Source: Halorussus ruber
GTDB taxonomy: Archaea; Halobacteriota; Halobacteria; Halobacteriales; Haladaptataceae
Length of the DNA: 64,000 bases
NCBI RefSeq assembly: GCF_004765785.1
Contig: NZ_SBIT01000001.1
Coordinates: 434,001-498,000 of the forward strand
Reading direction: 5' to 3'
Shown here: in pieces, positions 45,149-53,790 of the stretch
Layout of the letters: every line of letters starts with the position of its first letter
Numbering within the stretch: position 1 is the stretch's first letter
Notes under the pieces: model-generated
Databases searched by the model: none
The model's input: only the letters and a program-made list of their open reading frames with translations
What the model was told of the DNA's origin: nothing
Translations under genes and position numbers: made by a program

Positions 45149-45814
45149 GTGACGACGACCCACTCGATGGACCCCGAACGAAACCGCACGCCGACCGGCC
45201 CCGTTTCCGTTCGCTCTCGGGACCAGTTCGTCGCTGGCGTCGTGCTGGACCAGCGTCGGCGCTACGCGCTCTACTACCTGCACGAGTCGTCCGGTCCGGT
45301 CGGACTCGACGACCTCGCCGAGCAGGTGGCGGCGTGGGAACGCGAGACGACGCCCGACGAGGTCGCGAGAAACCACGTCGAGTCGGTTCGCTCGTCGCTC
45401 CGCCGGAGCCATCTCCCGTATCTGGCCGACCGCGGGCTCGTCACCTACGACGACCGGCGACACGTGGCGACGGGACACGTCGAGGACCCGGAGGTGGCGG
45501 TGTTTCTGGCCAACGACCCCCGGACGGAGGTGTCGTGGTACCGGGTGTACCTGACGCTGACGGCGGTGTCGGCCGTCCTCGTCGGACTGGTCTGGCTCGA
45601 CGTGTCGCCGTTCGACCGCGTCGGTCCGGTCGTCGCGGCCGCGCTGGTCGTGGGACTGTTCGCGCTGGCGAGCATCGGCTACTGGTACGACGTGCGCCGG
45701 TGGCGACGGCGGAGCGAGGACACGCCGCCCGACTTTCTGGTCAGTCTGGAGAGAGACGTGGGGTTCGACCGGGGGGACGACGAGGAGGCAGAGGAGGACG
45801 AAAATCGGCGGTAG
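45149..45814 (+). CDS. DUF7344 membrane-anchored winged-helix protein
   Basis: The 221-residue protein (GTG at 45149, or ATG at 45167) has an N-terminal DUF7344 helix-turn-helix domain (LDQRRRYALYYLHESSGPV, LDDLAEQVAAWE, SLRRSHLPYLADRGLVTYD) and two membrane segments (about residues 130-150 and 155-175), then a charged acidic tail. It is a likely membrane-tethered transcription regulator. Convergent with moaC. Confidence 0.8.
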   Translation: MTTTHSMDPERNRTPTGPVSVRSRDQFVAGVVLDQRRRYALYYLHESSGPVGLDDLAEQVAAWERETTPDEVARNHVESVRSSLRRSHLPYLADRGLVTYDDRRHVATGHVEDPEVAVFLANDPRTEVSWYRVYLTLTAVSAVLVGLVWLDVSPFDRVGPVVAAALVVGLFALASIGYWYDVRRWRRRSEDTPPDFLVSLERDVGFDRGDDEEAEEDENRR

Positions 45815-46318
45815 CTACAGTTCGGTCTTGACTTTCTCGACCACGCGAACGTTGCGAATCGCGGTGTCGGGGTACTGACCGTCGTCGTTCTTCTCCGCAG
45901 ATTTCACCATGTCCCAGACCACGTTCAGTCCGGTGGTGACGCCTTCGAGGGCCTCCATCTCGCAGCCGGTCTTGCCGGTGGTCTCGACCGCGACTTCGAG
46001 CGCGACGTGGTCGTCGTGGAGTTCGAAGTCGGTCTCGACGTTCGTGATGGGAATCTGGTGGCACATCGGGATGGTCTCCCACGCGTGTTTGACGGCCTGT
46101 ATCGCGCCGACCCGGGCGGTCGCCAGCACGTCGCCCTTGCTCACGTCGTTGGCCTCGATGGCGGCGACGGTCGAAGGTTGGAGGCGGATTTCGCCCGCCG
46201 CGACCGCCCGGCGGGCCGTGTCGGGTTTGTCGCCCACGTCCACCATCTGGACCTCGCCCTCCTCGTCGGTGTGGGTCAGGTCTGTGGTATCTCGTTCACT
46301 TTCATCATTCATCGTCAT
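45815..46318 (-). CDS. moaC: Cyclic pyranopterin monophosphate synthase MoaC
   Basis: The protein has 165-167 residues depending on the ATG used (46318 or 46312). It has the MoaC motifs VDVGDK, AAGEIRL, PMCHQIPIT and GKTGCEMEAL; it makes cPMP for molybdopterin. Its start overlaps the 3' end of nnr by 8-14 bases, so the two are co-translated. The frame stays open upstream inside nnr but homology begins here. Confidence 0.93.
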   Translation of the reverse strand: MTMNDESERDTTDLTHTDEEGEVQMVDVGDKPDTARRAVAAGEIRLQPSTVAAIEANDVSKGDVLATARVGAIQAVKHAWETIPMCHQIPITNVETDFELHDDHVALEVAVETTGKTGCEMEALEGVTTGLNVVWDMVKSAEKNDDGQYPDTAIRNVRVVEKVKTEL

Positions 46319-47753
46319 CACCCCAGATAGCGCGGGGGAGCGCATCCAGCAGGTCCGAGGCCAACAGGCCGCCGTGGCGCGCGTCCTCCTCGTCCACAAG
46401 TTCGGCCGCCCGACCGTTGGCGTAGGCCGCCATGCAGGCCGACTGGAAGGGGTCGTGGGCCGCGAGCAAGCCCGCCGTCGTGCCAGCGAGAGTGTCGCCC
46501 GTGCCGCCGACGGTCATGCCGGGGGTTCCGGCCCGCGAGATGCGAGTCCGGTCGCCGTCGGAAATCACGTCGTCTTTGGCTTTCGCCAGCACGACGTGGC
46601 CGAGGTCGTCGGCGAACGCCTCGACTTCGTCGGCGCGGTCGGCGAGCGCGTCGGCGCTCTCGATTTCCGGGCCGCCCATCTTTTCGAGTTCCTTGCGGTT
46701 GGGGGTACAGACCAACGTCGCGTTTGTATCGACCTCCGGAACCACGGGGAGGGCGTCGGCGTCCACGACCGCGCGGCCGGAGAACTCGGCGAGGAACTTC
46801 TCGGCGGCTTCGAGGGTCTCGTCGGCGTTGCCCAGCCCCGGCCCGAGGACCACCACGTCGTCGTAGCTCTCGGCGGTGTCCACGAGGTCGGGGACCTGCT
46901 CGGGTTCGAGGCGCTCGCCCTCGTAGGCCTGCACGATGAGGTCCTCGGCGTAGCCCTGAATCTGGGGCGCGACCGGGCCGGGCGCGGCGACGAACGAGAG
47001 GTTCGCTCCCGCCCGGAGCGCGGCCTGCGCGGCGAGAGCGGGAGCGCCGGTGTAGGGGCCGCCGCCGACGACGTAGGCGCGGGCGTCGTCTGCCTCTGGT
47101 CCTTTCCGTACCGGGAGCATGTCGCCCGGGCCGACGTAACGCTGGGCCGCTTCGGGGATGCCGATGTCGGCGACGGTGACCTCGGCGTCGAGGGCGTCGA
47201 GGCCGGGTTTCCGGTCGTGGAAGGTGACCACGCGGTCGGCTTGGACGGCGGTGCCCTCCGCGTCTCCGGTGTTGGCATCGACGCCGGAGGGGACGTCTAC
47301 CGCAATCACGGTCGCGTCGTGCCGGTTGATTCGCTCGGCGGCGGTGGCCTCGGGTTCCCGGAGCGCCCCCGTCACGCCGGTTCCGAGCATAGCGTCCACG
47401 AGTACGTCGCAGTCGGGGAGAGAGAGGTCTCTGGAGTCGCCGACCTCCTCGGTGGCGTAGTCGGCCTGCCGGAGCGCGTCCCAGTTCTCGCGGGCGATAT
47501 CGGTCGAGATGGTCTCGGCCCGCCCGAGCAGGTGGACCGACACGTCGTACTCGTCCAAGAATCGCGCCGCGACGAGGGCGTCGCCGCCGTTGTTGCCGCG
47601 CCCGGCGACGACTGCCACCCGCGCGCCGGGAGTTGCGACCGCCCGGACCTCGCGGGCGACAGCGTTGCCGGACGACTCCATCAACTGCTTCTGTGGCACG
47701 CCGAGGGCGGCCGCGTTCGCGTCCACCTGTGCCATTCGCTCCGAGGATATCAT
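46305..47753 (-). CDS. nnr: Bifunctional NAD(P)H-hydrate epimerase/dehydratase
   Basis: The 482-residue fusion has an N-terminal epimerase domain (YjeF_N; GRGNNGGDALVAARFL, DVPSGVD) and a C-terminal ADP-dependent dehydratase of the ribokinase fold (GPGLGN, AGTPGMTVGGTGDTLAG). It repairs damaged NADH/NADPH hydrates. The ATG at 47753 was chosen for MISSERMAQVDANA; the upstream extension to 47831 is not homologous-looking. Operon with moaC. Confidence 0.92.
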   Translation of the reverse strand: MISSERMAQVDANAAALGVPQKQLMESSGNAVAREVRAVATPGARVAVVAGRGNNGGDALVAARFLDEYDVSVHLLGRAETISTDIARENWDALRQADYATEEVGDSRDLSLPDCDVLVDAMLGTGVTGALREPEATAAERINRHDATVIAVDVPSGVDANTGDAEGTAVQADRVVTFHDRKPGLDALDAEVTVADIGIPEAAQRYVGPGDMLPVRKGPEADDARAYVVGGGPYTGAPALAAQAALRAGANLSFVAAPGPVAPQIQGYAEDLIVQAYEGERLEPEQVPDLVDTAESYDDVVVLGPGLGNADETLEAAEKFLAEFSGRAVVDADALPVVPEVDTNATLVCTPNRKELEKMGGPEIESADALADRADEVEAFADDLGHVVLAKAKDDVISDGDRTRISRAGTPGMTVGGTGDTLAGTTAGLLAAHDPFQSACMAAYANGRAAELVDEEDARHGGLLASDLLDALPRAIWGDDDE

Positions 47754-47863
47754 GCCCGGGGATTCGGCGGGGACGGCGTTAAGTCCTGTCGTGTGCGCCG
47801 TTCCGGATCCGGCTTTCGCGGAGTGGGACAACTCGCGGGACGCGCTGAGAACCGCGGTCCTCG

Positions 47864-47980
47864 GGATGCGCCGACTGTCTCAATCCACGGGATACGCCGC
47901 CTGTCTCAATCCACCGGATGCGCCGACTGTCTCAATCCACCGGATGCGCCGAGAACCTCAATCCACGGGACGCGCCGTAG
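47864..47980. repeat. 26-bp tandem repeat, four and a half units
   Basis: Units ggatgcgccgactgtctcaa plus tccacg/c start at 47864, 47890, 47916, 47942 and partly 47968. No spacers are present, so it is not a CRISPR array. Conservation is high in the first three units and lower in the fourth. Confidence 0.85.
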
Positions 47981-48024
47981 CCGGGGGCGGCCGCATCTGC
48001 GGTGCTGGCACGGCCGCCCCCGGC
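47980..48024. terminator. Perfect 14-bp G+C hairpin
   Basis: gccgggggcggccg (47980-47993) and cggccgcccccggc (48011-48024) are exact complements with a 17-nt loop. No T-run follows in either direction, so a terminator role is only one option; it may also be a cruciform or protein-binding site. Confidence 0.4.
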
Positions 48025-48301
48025 CACAGCGGGGAGGCACGGGGCGCGGTGCTGTGGCGGTACGGCGGCGGTGCGGCGGCGTTTCCGAGCGTCGTGGAGT
48101 GGTTCGCTCCCGCCCCTACCGTCCTTCTCACGGCTCCCCGAAATTACTGCACGTGTAACGGATAGAATTGTAAAATTGTCTTAAGAACTGAAAAACACGT
48201 CTAAATAAATCAAATACGTTTCTCTATCGCCTTCATCGAATCCGCCTAGCCAGCACGGATAAGAGTCTCGCGGCCCCAACCTTTGGCGGGGGAAATTACT
48301 C

Positions 48302-49873
48302 ATGTCCAACGACGACCACTACCGACAGGGAGGCCGCGACACGCGAAATCGACAGGGTGACCGCGACGCGCGAAGCCACGAGGAGCGCGGACGCGGTGAC
48401 CAGCGACGGGGGCACCGAGGCGGTCGAGACCAGCGAGACGACCGAAGTCCGGAGCAAGTCGAGCGAGAGGTCAAAGAGCGAATGACGGGCGGGGAGGCTG
48501 TCGTCCCGACCGGCGCGCAGTCCGACCAGACCCGGCAGGCGAGCTTCCGCTTCGGCGGCGAGGGCCGACACGAGGGCGACCACGTCCCGCGGGAGCGCCA
48601 GACCGGCCAGTCCTCGCAGGGCCGACAGCCTTCGCAGGGTCAGCACTCCTCGCAGGGCCGACAGCCTTCGCAGGGTCAGCAACAGAGTTCACAGTCGCGG
48701 GGGCGACAGCAGGGTTCACAGTCGCAGGGCCAACAACAGAGTTCACAGCCGCAAGGCCGGTATCGGTCGCGCCAGACCACGCGCCGATACCAGCACCGGC
48801 AGTCGCCGCAGGGCCAACAGCAGGGTCGGCAGTCACAGCAGGGCCGTCAGTCACAGCACGGCCAGCAGTCCTCGCAGGGTCGTCAACAGAGCCAGCGGTC
48901 ACCGCAAGGCCAGCAATCGCAACGGGGACAACAGCAGAGCCGCCAGTCTCCTCAGGGCCAGCGACAGGGCCGTCAGTCGTCGCAGAGCCGCCAACCCTCC
49001 CAGGGCCAGCAGTCCCGCGACCCGCAGTCCGCGGAGGGAAGCCGCCACAGCCTCCGATTCGGCGGTGAGCCTCGACACGAGTCGGGCCACGCCGAGCGAC
49101 CCCACGGCGGCGAGCAGTTCTCGCAGGAGGAGCGCCAGTCGAGCCAGCAGGGTGGGCAGTCCGGCCAGCGAGGCGGGCAGCACTCCCAGTCCGGTCGAGG
49201 GCAGTCCCGGCAGGACTACGCCGCCGAACCGCCACAGCGACGGCCGTCGCCCCAGCAGTCTCACCAGACCTCGGGCCAGTCTCGACAGCAGACCGGGCGG
49301 CAAACGCGACAGCAGTCCGGCCGCCAGACCAGCCAGCAACAGTCCGGACAACAGGGCCGCCAACACCAGTCCGGCCAGCAGACCCACCAGTCCGGCCAGC
49401 GGACGACGCCGAAGCAACCGCACCAGCGACCGACCGGACAGGGGTCGTACTCCCAGCGACTCGAACAGTCGCGCCGGATGACCGGCCAGTCCGGACAGTC
49501 TCAGTCGAGGCAGTCCCAGTCCGGGCAGTCTCGGTCTGAGCAGTCCCAGTCCGGGCAGTCTCGGTCTGAGCAGTCCCGGTCCGGGCAGTCTCAGTTCGGG
49601 CGCTCCCAGTCCGACCAGTCCCACTCGGAGCAGGTCCGAACCGGTCCGTCCGGGACGCCCCAACAGCGCGACCAGCGCCAGCGGTCCCAGACCGGTCGAT
49701 TCGAAGGTCGTCAGCGAGGAGACGCCAGCCGCCAGCAGGGTGGTGACATGGGAGACCAGCGCCACGGCGACCAGCGTCACGACGACCAGCGACGGTCCGA
49801 ACGCGACCGCTCGGACCAGTTCCAGAGCGAAGGACGCCACCGCGCCGAGAGTCACCGCGACGACTGGTATTGA
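48302..49873 (+). CDS. Long Gln/Ser/Arg/Gly-rich disordered protein
   Basis: The 523-residue protein is almost wholly low complexity. Short blocks repeat many times (GRQPSQGQ, QSSQGRQ, QSGQS, RSEQSQSGQ). Two similar ordered-looking blocks stand out: SFRFGGEGRHEGDHVPRE (about residue 80) and SLRFGGEPRHESGHAERP (about residue 248). The last 50 residues are Asp/His/Arg-rich and end in HRDDWY. Codon use keeps the high G+C. No signal peptide or membrane segment. A phase-separating or desiccation-type scaffold is conceivable. A second protein of similar style lies at 54516-55262. Confidence 0.7.
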   Translation: MSNDDHYRQGGRDTRNRQGDRDARSHEERGRGDQRRGHRGGRDQRDDRSPEQVEREVKERMTGGEAVVPTGAQSDQTRQASFRFGGEGRHEGDHVPRERQTGQSSQGRQPSQGQHSSQGRQPSQGQQQSSQSRGRQQGSQSQGQQQSSQPQGRYRSRQTTRRYQHRQSPQGQQQGRQSQQGRQSQHGQQSSQGRQQSQRSPQGQQSQRGQQQSRQSPQGQRQGRQSSQSRQPSQGQQSRDPQSAEGSRHSLRFGGEPRHESGHAERPHGGEQFSQEERQSSQQGGQSGQRGGQHSQSGRGQSRQDYAAEPPQRRPSPQQSHQTSGQSRQQTGRQTRQQSGRQTSQQQSGQQGRQHQSGQQTHQSGQRTTPKQPHQRPTGQGSYSQRLEQSRRMTGQSGQSQSRQSQSGQSRSEQSQSGQSRSEQSRSGQSQFGRSQSDQSHSEQVRTGPSGTPQQRDQRQRSQTGRFEGRQRGDASRQQGGDMGDQRHGDQRHDDQRRSERDRSDQFQSEGRHRAESHRDDWY

Positions 49874-49932
49874 GGTCGTCGCGTCCGCGAAGTCGCTCTT
49901 TCCGAAAAATTGCTTCTTTCGCACTCGCCGCG

Positions 49933-50226
49933 CTACCGCCGAATCCGGAAGCCGTCTTCGCCCTCGGGAGTTCCGTACTCGACGTTCACGTCGTCCACGT
50001 CGGCGGCGGGGCTGCCGGTGTGACACCACTCGACCATCTCCTCGACCGTGGGCTCCGGTCCCTCGAAGACGGCCTCGACCCGGCCGTCCGAGAGGTTCTG
50101 GACCCACCCGTCTACTCCCTTCTCGCGGGCTGTGTCGCGGGTGTTCGCCCGGTAGTAGACGCCCTGCACTTTCCCGGAGACGAAGACGTGCGCTCGGGTT
50201 CGGTCGTCGGTGGAACTGTCGGACAT
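49933..50226 (-). CDS. acyP: Acylphosphatase
   Basis: The 97-residue protein shows the family signature: VSGKVQGVYYRANTRD with the catalytic Arg, and GWVQNLSDGRVEAVFEG with the catalytic Asn. It hydrolyses acyl phosphates. Length is typical. Next gene in the same direction upstream is ogg, 78 bp away. Confidence 0.95.
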   Translation of the reverse strand: MSDSSTDDRTRAHVFVSGKVQGVYYRANTRDTAREKGVDGWVQNLSDGRVEAVFEGPEPTVEEMVEWCHTGSPAADVDDVNVEYGTPEGEDGFRIRR

Positions 50227-50304
50227 GGTTCGGGTCGGTTGTTCGGCGTTCTCGCTTAAACTGGTTGGGTACTCGAACTGGTGGGATGCGTCGAAGAGAA
50301 CTCT

Positions 50305-51225
50305 CTACCCCTGATTCCGGAGATAGTGAAACACGTAGGTCTGGGCGTAGCCAGCGTACTCGCCGCCGAACCGCTCCCGAATCGCCCGCGAGGTCTTGGC
50401 GTACGACCCCCTGTCGCAATCGGGGTAGTAGTCCGCGATGGCGGTCTGAATCCACGTGTCGAGCGGGACCGCCTCCAGATAGCCCAGCGAGAACAGCAGG
50501 ACGCAGTCGGCCACCTTGTCGCCGACGCCGACGAACGCTTGGGCGGCCTCGCGGGCCGCCTCGTAGTCGAGTCCGAGGACGTCGTCGGCCGTGGCCTCGC
50601 CCGAGGCGACCAACTCCGCCGAGCGCCGGACGTAGGGCGCGCGGTAGCCCAACCCTAACGCACGCAGTTCCTCCTCGGTCGCGCTGGCGAGGCGGTCGGG
50701 GGTCGGATAGGCGTGATAGCGTTCCCCGTCGAACTCGACTTCCGCGCCGAACTCCCGGGCGAGGGCGGTCTGCATCCCGTGGATTCGCCCGACCCGCATC
50801 TGGGCCGAGCAGATGAACGAAATCAGACAGGGGAAGAAGGGGTCGTCCACGATTCGAAGCCCGCGGTAGGCGTCGGTCGCCGACGCGAGGAGTTCGTCGT
50901 CTGGCAGCTCGGCGAAGATGGCCGGGAGGTCGTCGTCGAGGCGCAGTCGCTCGGTGAGAAGCGGGTCGGCGTCGGTGGTGGCCTCCCACTCCAGCAGGCC
51001 GTCGCGCTGGCGGACGCGGACCACGTCGGGGTCTCCGCTGGCGCGTCCGCTTCCGGCGGACTCGCCGACGACGGTGTAGTACCACGCCGACCCGCCGTAG
51101 GGGTCGGCCTCCTCGTAGGCGCGGTCGTCGTCGCGCCGCCAGAGGAAGGTCTGGCCGCTTTCGAGCGTCGCCTGCAGGTCGAAACCTCCCGAGAGGTCGG
51201 CGACAGGTATCGAACCGGAGTGCAT
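50305..51225 (-). CDS. ogg: Ogg1-type 8-oxoguanine DNA glycosylase/lyase
   Basis: The 306-residue protein has an N-terminal antiparallel domain (DLQATLESGQTFLWRR) and the HhH-GPD motif GVGDKVADCVLLF with catalytic Lys237 and, 19 residues later, Asp256 in VPLDTWI. The spacing matches human OGG1. It removes oxidised guanine and nicks the abasic site. Transcribed with acyP. Confidence 0.92.
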   Translation of the reverse strand: MHSGSIPVADLSGGFDLQATLESGQTFLWRRDDDRAYEEADPYGGSAWYYTVVGESAGSGRASGDPDVVRVRQRDGLLEWEATTDADPLLTERLRLDDDLPAIFAELPDDELLASATDAYRGLRIVDDPFFPCLISFICSAQMRVGRIHGMQTALAREFGAEVEFDGERYHAYPTPDRLASATEEELRALGLGYRAPYVRRSAELVASGEATADDVLGLDYEAAREAAQAFVGVGDKVADCVLLFSLGYLEAVPLDTWIQTAIADYYPDCDRGSYAKTSRAIRERFGGEYAGYAQTYVFHYLRNQG

Positions 51226-51311
51226 CGCGGAACCCTCCGGCCCCCGAAGGTGGAAAGCTTTCGTTTTAGGGCTAAACTTGATACTGTTGGCGCTACAACT
51301 TCTACGTGGCT

Positions 51312-51767
51312 ATGAACTGCAGAGTTGTCGTGGAAGCCGCAGTCCCGGTCTACGACGTGGAGACCCCGGACGAGGCCGTTCGGATCGCCATCTCGAAGAC
51401 CGGCGAGTTGCTCAACCCGGACCTCAACTACGTCGAAATCAACATGGGCGAGCGGTCCTGCCCCCATTGCGGGGAGGAACTCGACCCCGCCTTCATCGCC
51501 GCCGACGAGAGTCTCGTCGCGCTGGAGTTGGAGATGACGGTGTTCAACGTCGAGCGCGAGGAACACGCCTCGCGCATCGCCCGGAAGGAGATCGGCCAGC
51601 GTCTCGAAAACATCCCGCTGACCGTCCTCGAAGTCGAAGTCATCGAGGAGGAAGACGAGGAGGACGAGACCGAGGCCGAGGAAGACGTCGAGGTCGAGTC
51701 CGAGAGCGAGCGCGACCGCGACGAAGACGACGAGGTCCTTCCCGAGTTCGAGGACCTCATCGACTGA
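51312..51767 (+). CDS. DUF555 (UPF0212) family protein
   Basis: The 151-residue archaeal protein (ATG at 51312; GTG at 51306 also possible) has CPHCGEE near residue 54, a zinc-knuckle half, and alternating strands (VVVEAAVPVYDV, LEMTVFNVE). The acidic C-terminal tail is disordered. Its TGA stop lies at the exact junction with the second IS605-type element (the element end reads tgacatccgctc), so the stop codon may be element-derived. Function unknown. Confidence 0.85.
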   Translation: MNCRVVVEAAVPVYDVETPDEAVRIAISKTGELLNPDLNYVEINMGERSCPHCGEELDPAFIAADESLVALELEMTVFNVEREEHASRIARKEIGQRLENIPLTVLEVEVIEEEDEEDETEAEEDVEVESESERDRDEDDEVLPEFEDLID

Positions 51768-51789
51768 CATCCGCTCAGGGCTGAAGCCG

Positions 51790-52565
51790 TGGGGTTCCCC
51801 ACTGGGGGTTGAGCCTACGGAAACAGAGAGGTTCGCAGGTTCGTCGTCGCGTGGGACGAGGACCTGCGTTTCGGGCCGTGCCAGTCCGACCCCCGCCACG
51901 ATGGCGCGGGAAATCTTGTGGAGGCGGTCGTCCACCTTCCGCGCTTCCGCGTCACCGATGCGCTCGACTACCTGCTTACCTTGCCGCGGTTTTGCCTTCC
52001 CGATAGACTTGCGGAGTTGCTTGTAGTGTTCGCGTATGCGACGCACTTCCTCACCGTAGAAGGTGGTTTTGCGGTCGGAGAGAAACGCTGTCGTGGCGAC
52101 CCACCGTGCGCCCATGTCGATAGCCAGTACGTCGGCGTACTCGTCTTGAACGGTCACAGACCGCTTGACGACAAGATCGACGTACCAGTCACCGTCTCGG
52201 CGCACGAGTTCGCTGTCCCGAATATCACCTTCGCGGACGAGCTGGTCGTCTTTTCGGGGAATGTGGGCCGGACACCAAGTCGAGTTGCCTCGTCCGCGCT
52301 CGGGGTCGTAAACGGGGACTCTGACCCACCACGACGAGAGAACAGTATCCTCGTCGTAGGCTACGTCGAACACGTCGTTGCGAAGCACGACAGGTTGCTC
52401 GGTGTCGGGATTTTGGTCTTTTTGTCGCTGTACTTTCGACGCCTGTTGTTTGGTCGCAGAGTAGAGGTCGGCGTCTCCGCCGTGAACCTCGGTCTGGAAC
52501 GCCTCATATTCACGGGCAAGCAGGTCGGCCTTCCTGTTGGTCAGCGAGTGGAGTTTGACCCGCAC
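51790..52565 (-). pseudogene. tnpB: TnpB, internally deleted
   Basis: From the GTG at 52565 the frame matches TnpB through the first RuvC Asp (VLAIDMGARWVATT) up to HKISRAIV (about 51905). The sequence then jumps to unrelated residues (AGVGLARPETQVLVPRDD) and to the element end. The catalytic Glu, the zinc ribbon and the last Asp are all missing, roughly 150 residues. The frame has no stop of its own before the element end. The product cannot be an active nuclease. Confidence 0.8.
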
Positions 52566-52591
52566 CGTGGTCGAGACGGTCCGTTACATGC

Positions 52592-52987
52592 CTACTCACC
52601 TGCTTGGGCGTCGATGTACTCTTCGATGACCTCGATGGACACGTTGCCCGCGCTTGAGACGAAGTACGAGCGCGTCCACAGCGAGGGCAAGCCGACGTCG
52701 AACTCGTCGCGGAGGTGGCGCGAGGAGTAGCCTTTGACCTGTTGCACGATTTTGTTTGGGGCGAGCGTGGAGTCGCCCGTGATGAACAGGTGTACGTGGT
52801 CGGAGCGAATCGCCAACTCCAGTCTCTCTAAGCCGAGTTCGGCGGCTTTCTCCTCGATGAGTGCTTCGAGACGGTCACGTACGTCGCCTTCGAGTACCGA
52901 TTTGCGGTACTTCGGACACCAGATGAAGTGGTACTGGAGTTTGTGTATGTTGGTACGCTCCCGGTCGAACCCACGAGGTACCGTCAA
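52592..52987 (-). CDS. tnpA: TnpA, Y1-HUH transposase of IS200/IS605
   Basis: From the TTG at 52987 the protein has 131 residues; further TTG/GTG starts upstream (to 53035) are possible. It has the HUH motif in HVHLFI and the catalytic Tyr region in WTRSYFVSSAG. This enzyme cuts and joins single-stranded element ends. It looks intact. tnpB begins 26 bp downstream in the same direction. Confidence 0.88.
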   Translation of the reverse strand: MTVPRGFDRERTNIHKLQYHFIWCPKYRKSVLEGDVRDRLEALIEEKAAELGLERLELAIRSDHVHLFITGDSTLAPNKIVQQVKGYSSRHLRDEFDVGLPSLWTRSYFVSSAGNVSIEVIEEYIDAQAGE

Positions 52988-53140
52988 TATACACAAATTC
53001 CCACCTAAAGATGTTACGCAATTATCCACCCCCAACCGTGGCTATGAACGGGGACAGTTTCCTCGTTGTCGGCCGCATCCCACCCGTAAACGAGTGGGAT
53101 GTCGCCTCGCTACCGCTGTAACCAGTGACTCTGCCAGTCC

Positions 53141-53174
53141 CGCGCCGGTGCCGCCAGTCGGCGGCACCGGCGCG
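53141..53174. terminator. Perfect 15-bp hairpin
   Basis: cgcgccggtgccgcc and ggcggcaccggcgcg pair completely around the loop agtc. It sits between tnpA and the convergent-side UPF0058 gene, near the IS boundary. It may block transcription reading out of or into the element. Confidence 0.45.
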
Positions 53175-53299
53175 GAAATCGTTTTCGAGCAGGAACTCTC
53201 GACTATCGCAGTTCTCGTCCCGGTCGCAGTTCTCGTCCGCAGAACAGTCGCGCCGCTAGCGAGTCGTCGCGGATTCGGGAGGAAGCGTCGTACCGCAGT

Positions 53300-53539
53300 T
53301 CAGTCGGCCTTGGCGGCGACTTTCTCGTCCGCCTCGGCTTCGCTCATTTCGGACGTGATTGCGTTTGCCATGGCGAAGACTGCTGCTTTGTGGTCTGTTT
53401 TCGACTTGTGAATAGAAGTTGGTCGTACGCCAAGGGAATCGTACTCGCTAAGGTCGACTTCGGTGCTGTTCTCCTCTTCGAAGTAGTTTCCGACCTCCGC
53501 CAGCAGGCCGTGAAGGTGGATGAGTTCCTGCTTCTTCAT
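53300..53539 (-). CDS. UPF0058 family protein
   Basis: The 79-residue helical protein (MKKQELIHLHGLLAEV; then YDSLGVRPTSIHKSKTDHKAAVFAMANAI) matches archaeal UPF0058, with conserved His/Lys positions. Function unknown. The ATG at 53539 is preferred over the longer reading. Upstream lies a cluster of palindromes (53645-53695). Confidence 0.85.
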   Translation of the reverse strand: MKKQELIHLHGLLAEVGNYFEEENSTEVDLSEYDSLGVRPTSIHKSKTDHKAAVFAMANAITSEMSEAEADEKVAAKAD

Positions 53540-53644
53540 AAGCAAACGAGGCTAACAGTTGCAGGGTTATAGTATTATCTTGAGTCCCGTTAACACGGTG
53601 TACGCATTTCTCCCGATTACGGGGCCACAATAGTACGTAACGCC

Positions 53645-53695
53645 TACCACCGTGGTATTGTGAAACAGTTTCATGAAGTTGTGTTCGTTTCACAC
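53645..53695. promoter_or_regulatory. Cluster of palindromes (operator candidates)
   Basis: taccac-c-gtggta (53645-53657), tgaaac-a-gtttca (53661-53673) and a gtg...cac repeat ending in gtttcacac (to 53695) lie side by side between the divergent UPF0058 and aIF2-beta genes. The closely packed dyads suggest a regulator binding site for one or both. Confidence 0.45.
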
Positions 53696-53790
53696 AGAAA
53701 GGCAACCTTACCGGTCGGCGCATCAGTCGATGGCTAACGACTCTGAGAGTCTGAAAGGTTTTTATCCGTATGCGCTCGTTACCCCCTCGT

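Larger units (their letters stand above)
47754..48301. other. Gene-free stretch with 26-bp tandem repeats, a strong hairpin and an A+T promoter
   Basis: Holds the tandem array 47864-47980, the hairpin 47980-48024 and an A+T-rich tract (48160-48235, aattgtaaaattgtcttaag, aaataaatcaaatacg) that probably contains the promoter of the Gln/Ser-rich protein. No gene is supported. Confidence 0.55.
51766..53098 (-). mobile_element. IS605-type element with tnpA and deleted tnpB
   Basis: The right end is the minus-strand sequence with stems gtggggaaccccac and ggcttcagcc followed by ctgagcggatgtca, abutting the DUF555 stop codon. The left part holds tnpA. A hairpin atcccac-ccgtaaacga-gtgggat (53080-53103) and the perfect 15-bp stem at 53141-53174 lie near the left boundary, which I cannot place exactly. 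The tnpB has a large internal deletion, so only tnpA is functional. Confidence 0.65.

Noticed and set aside
44876-45478. 200-codon leftward frame between hflX and the DUF7344 gene
   Set aside because: Antisense to the hflX end and the DUF7344 domain, with no motif of its own.
47864-47980. CRISPR array
   Set aside because: Units are directly adjacent with no variable spacers, and no cas genes are present.
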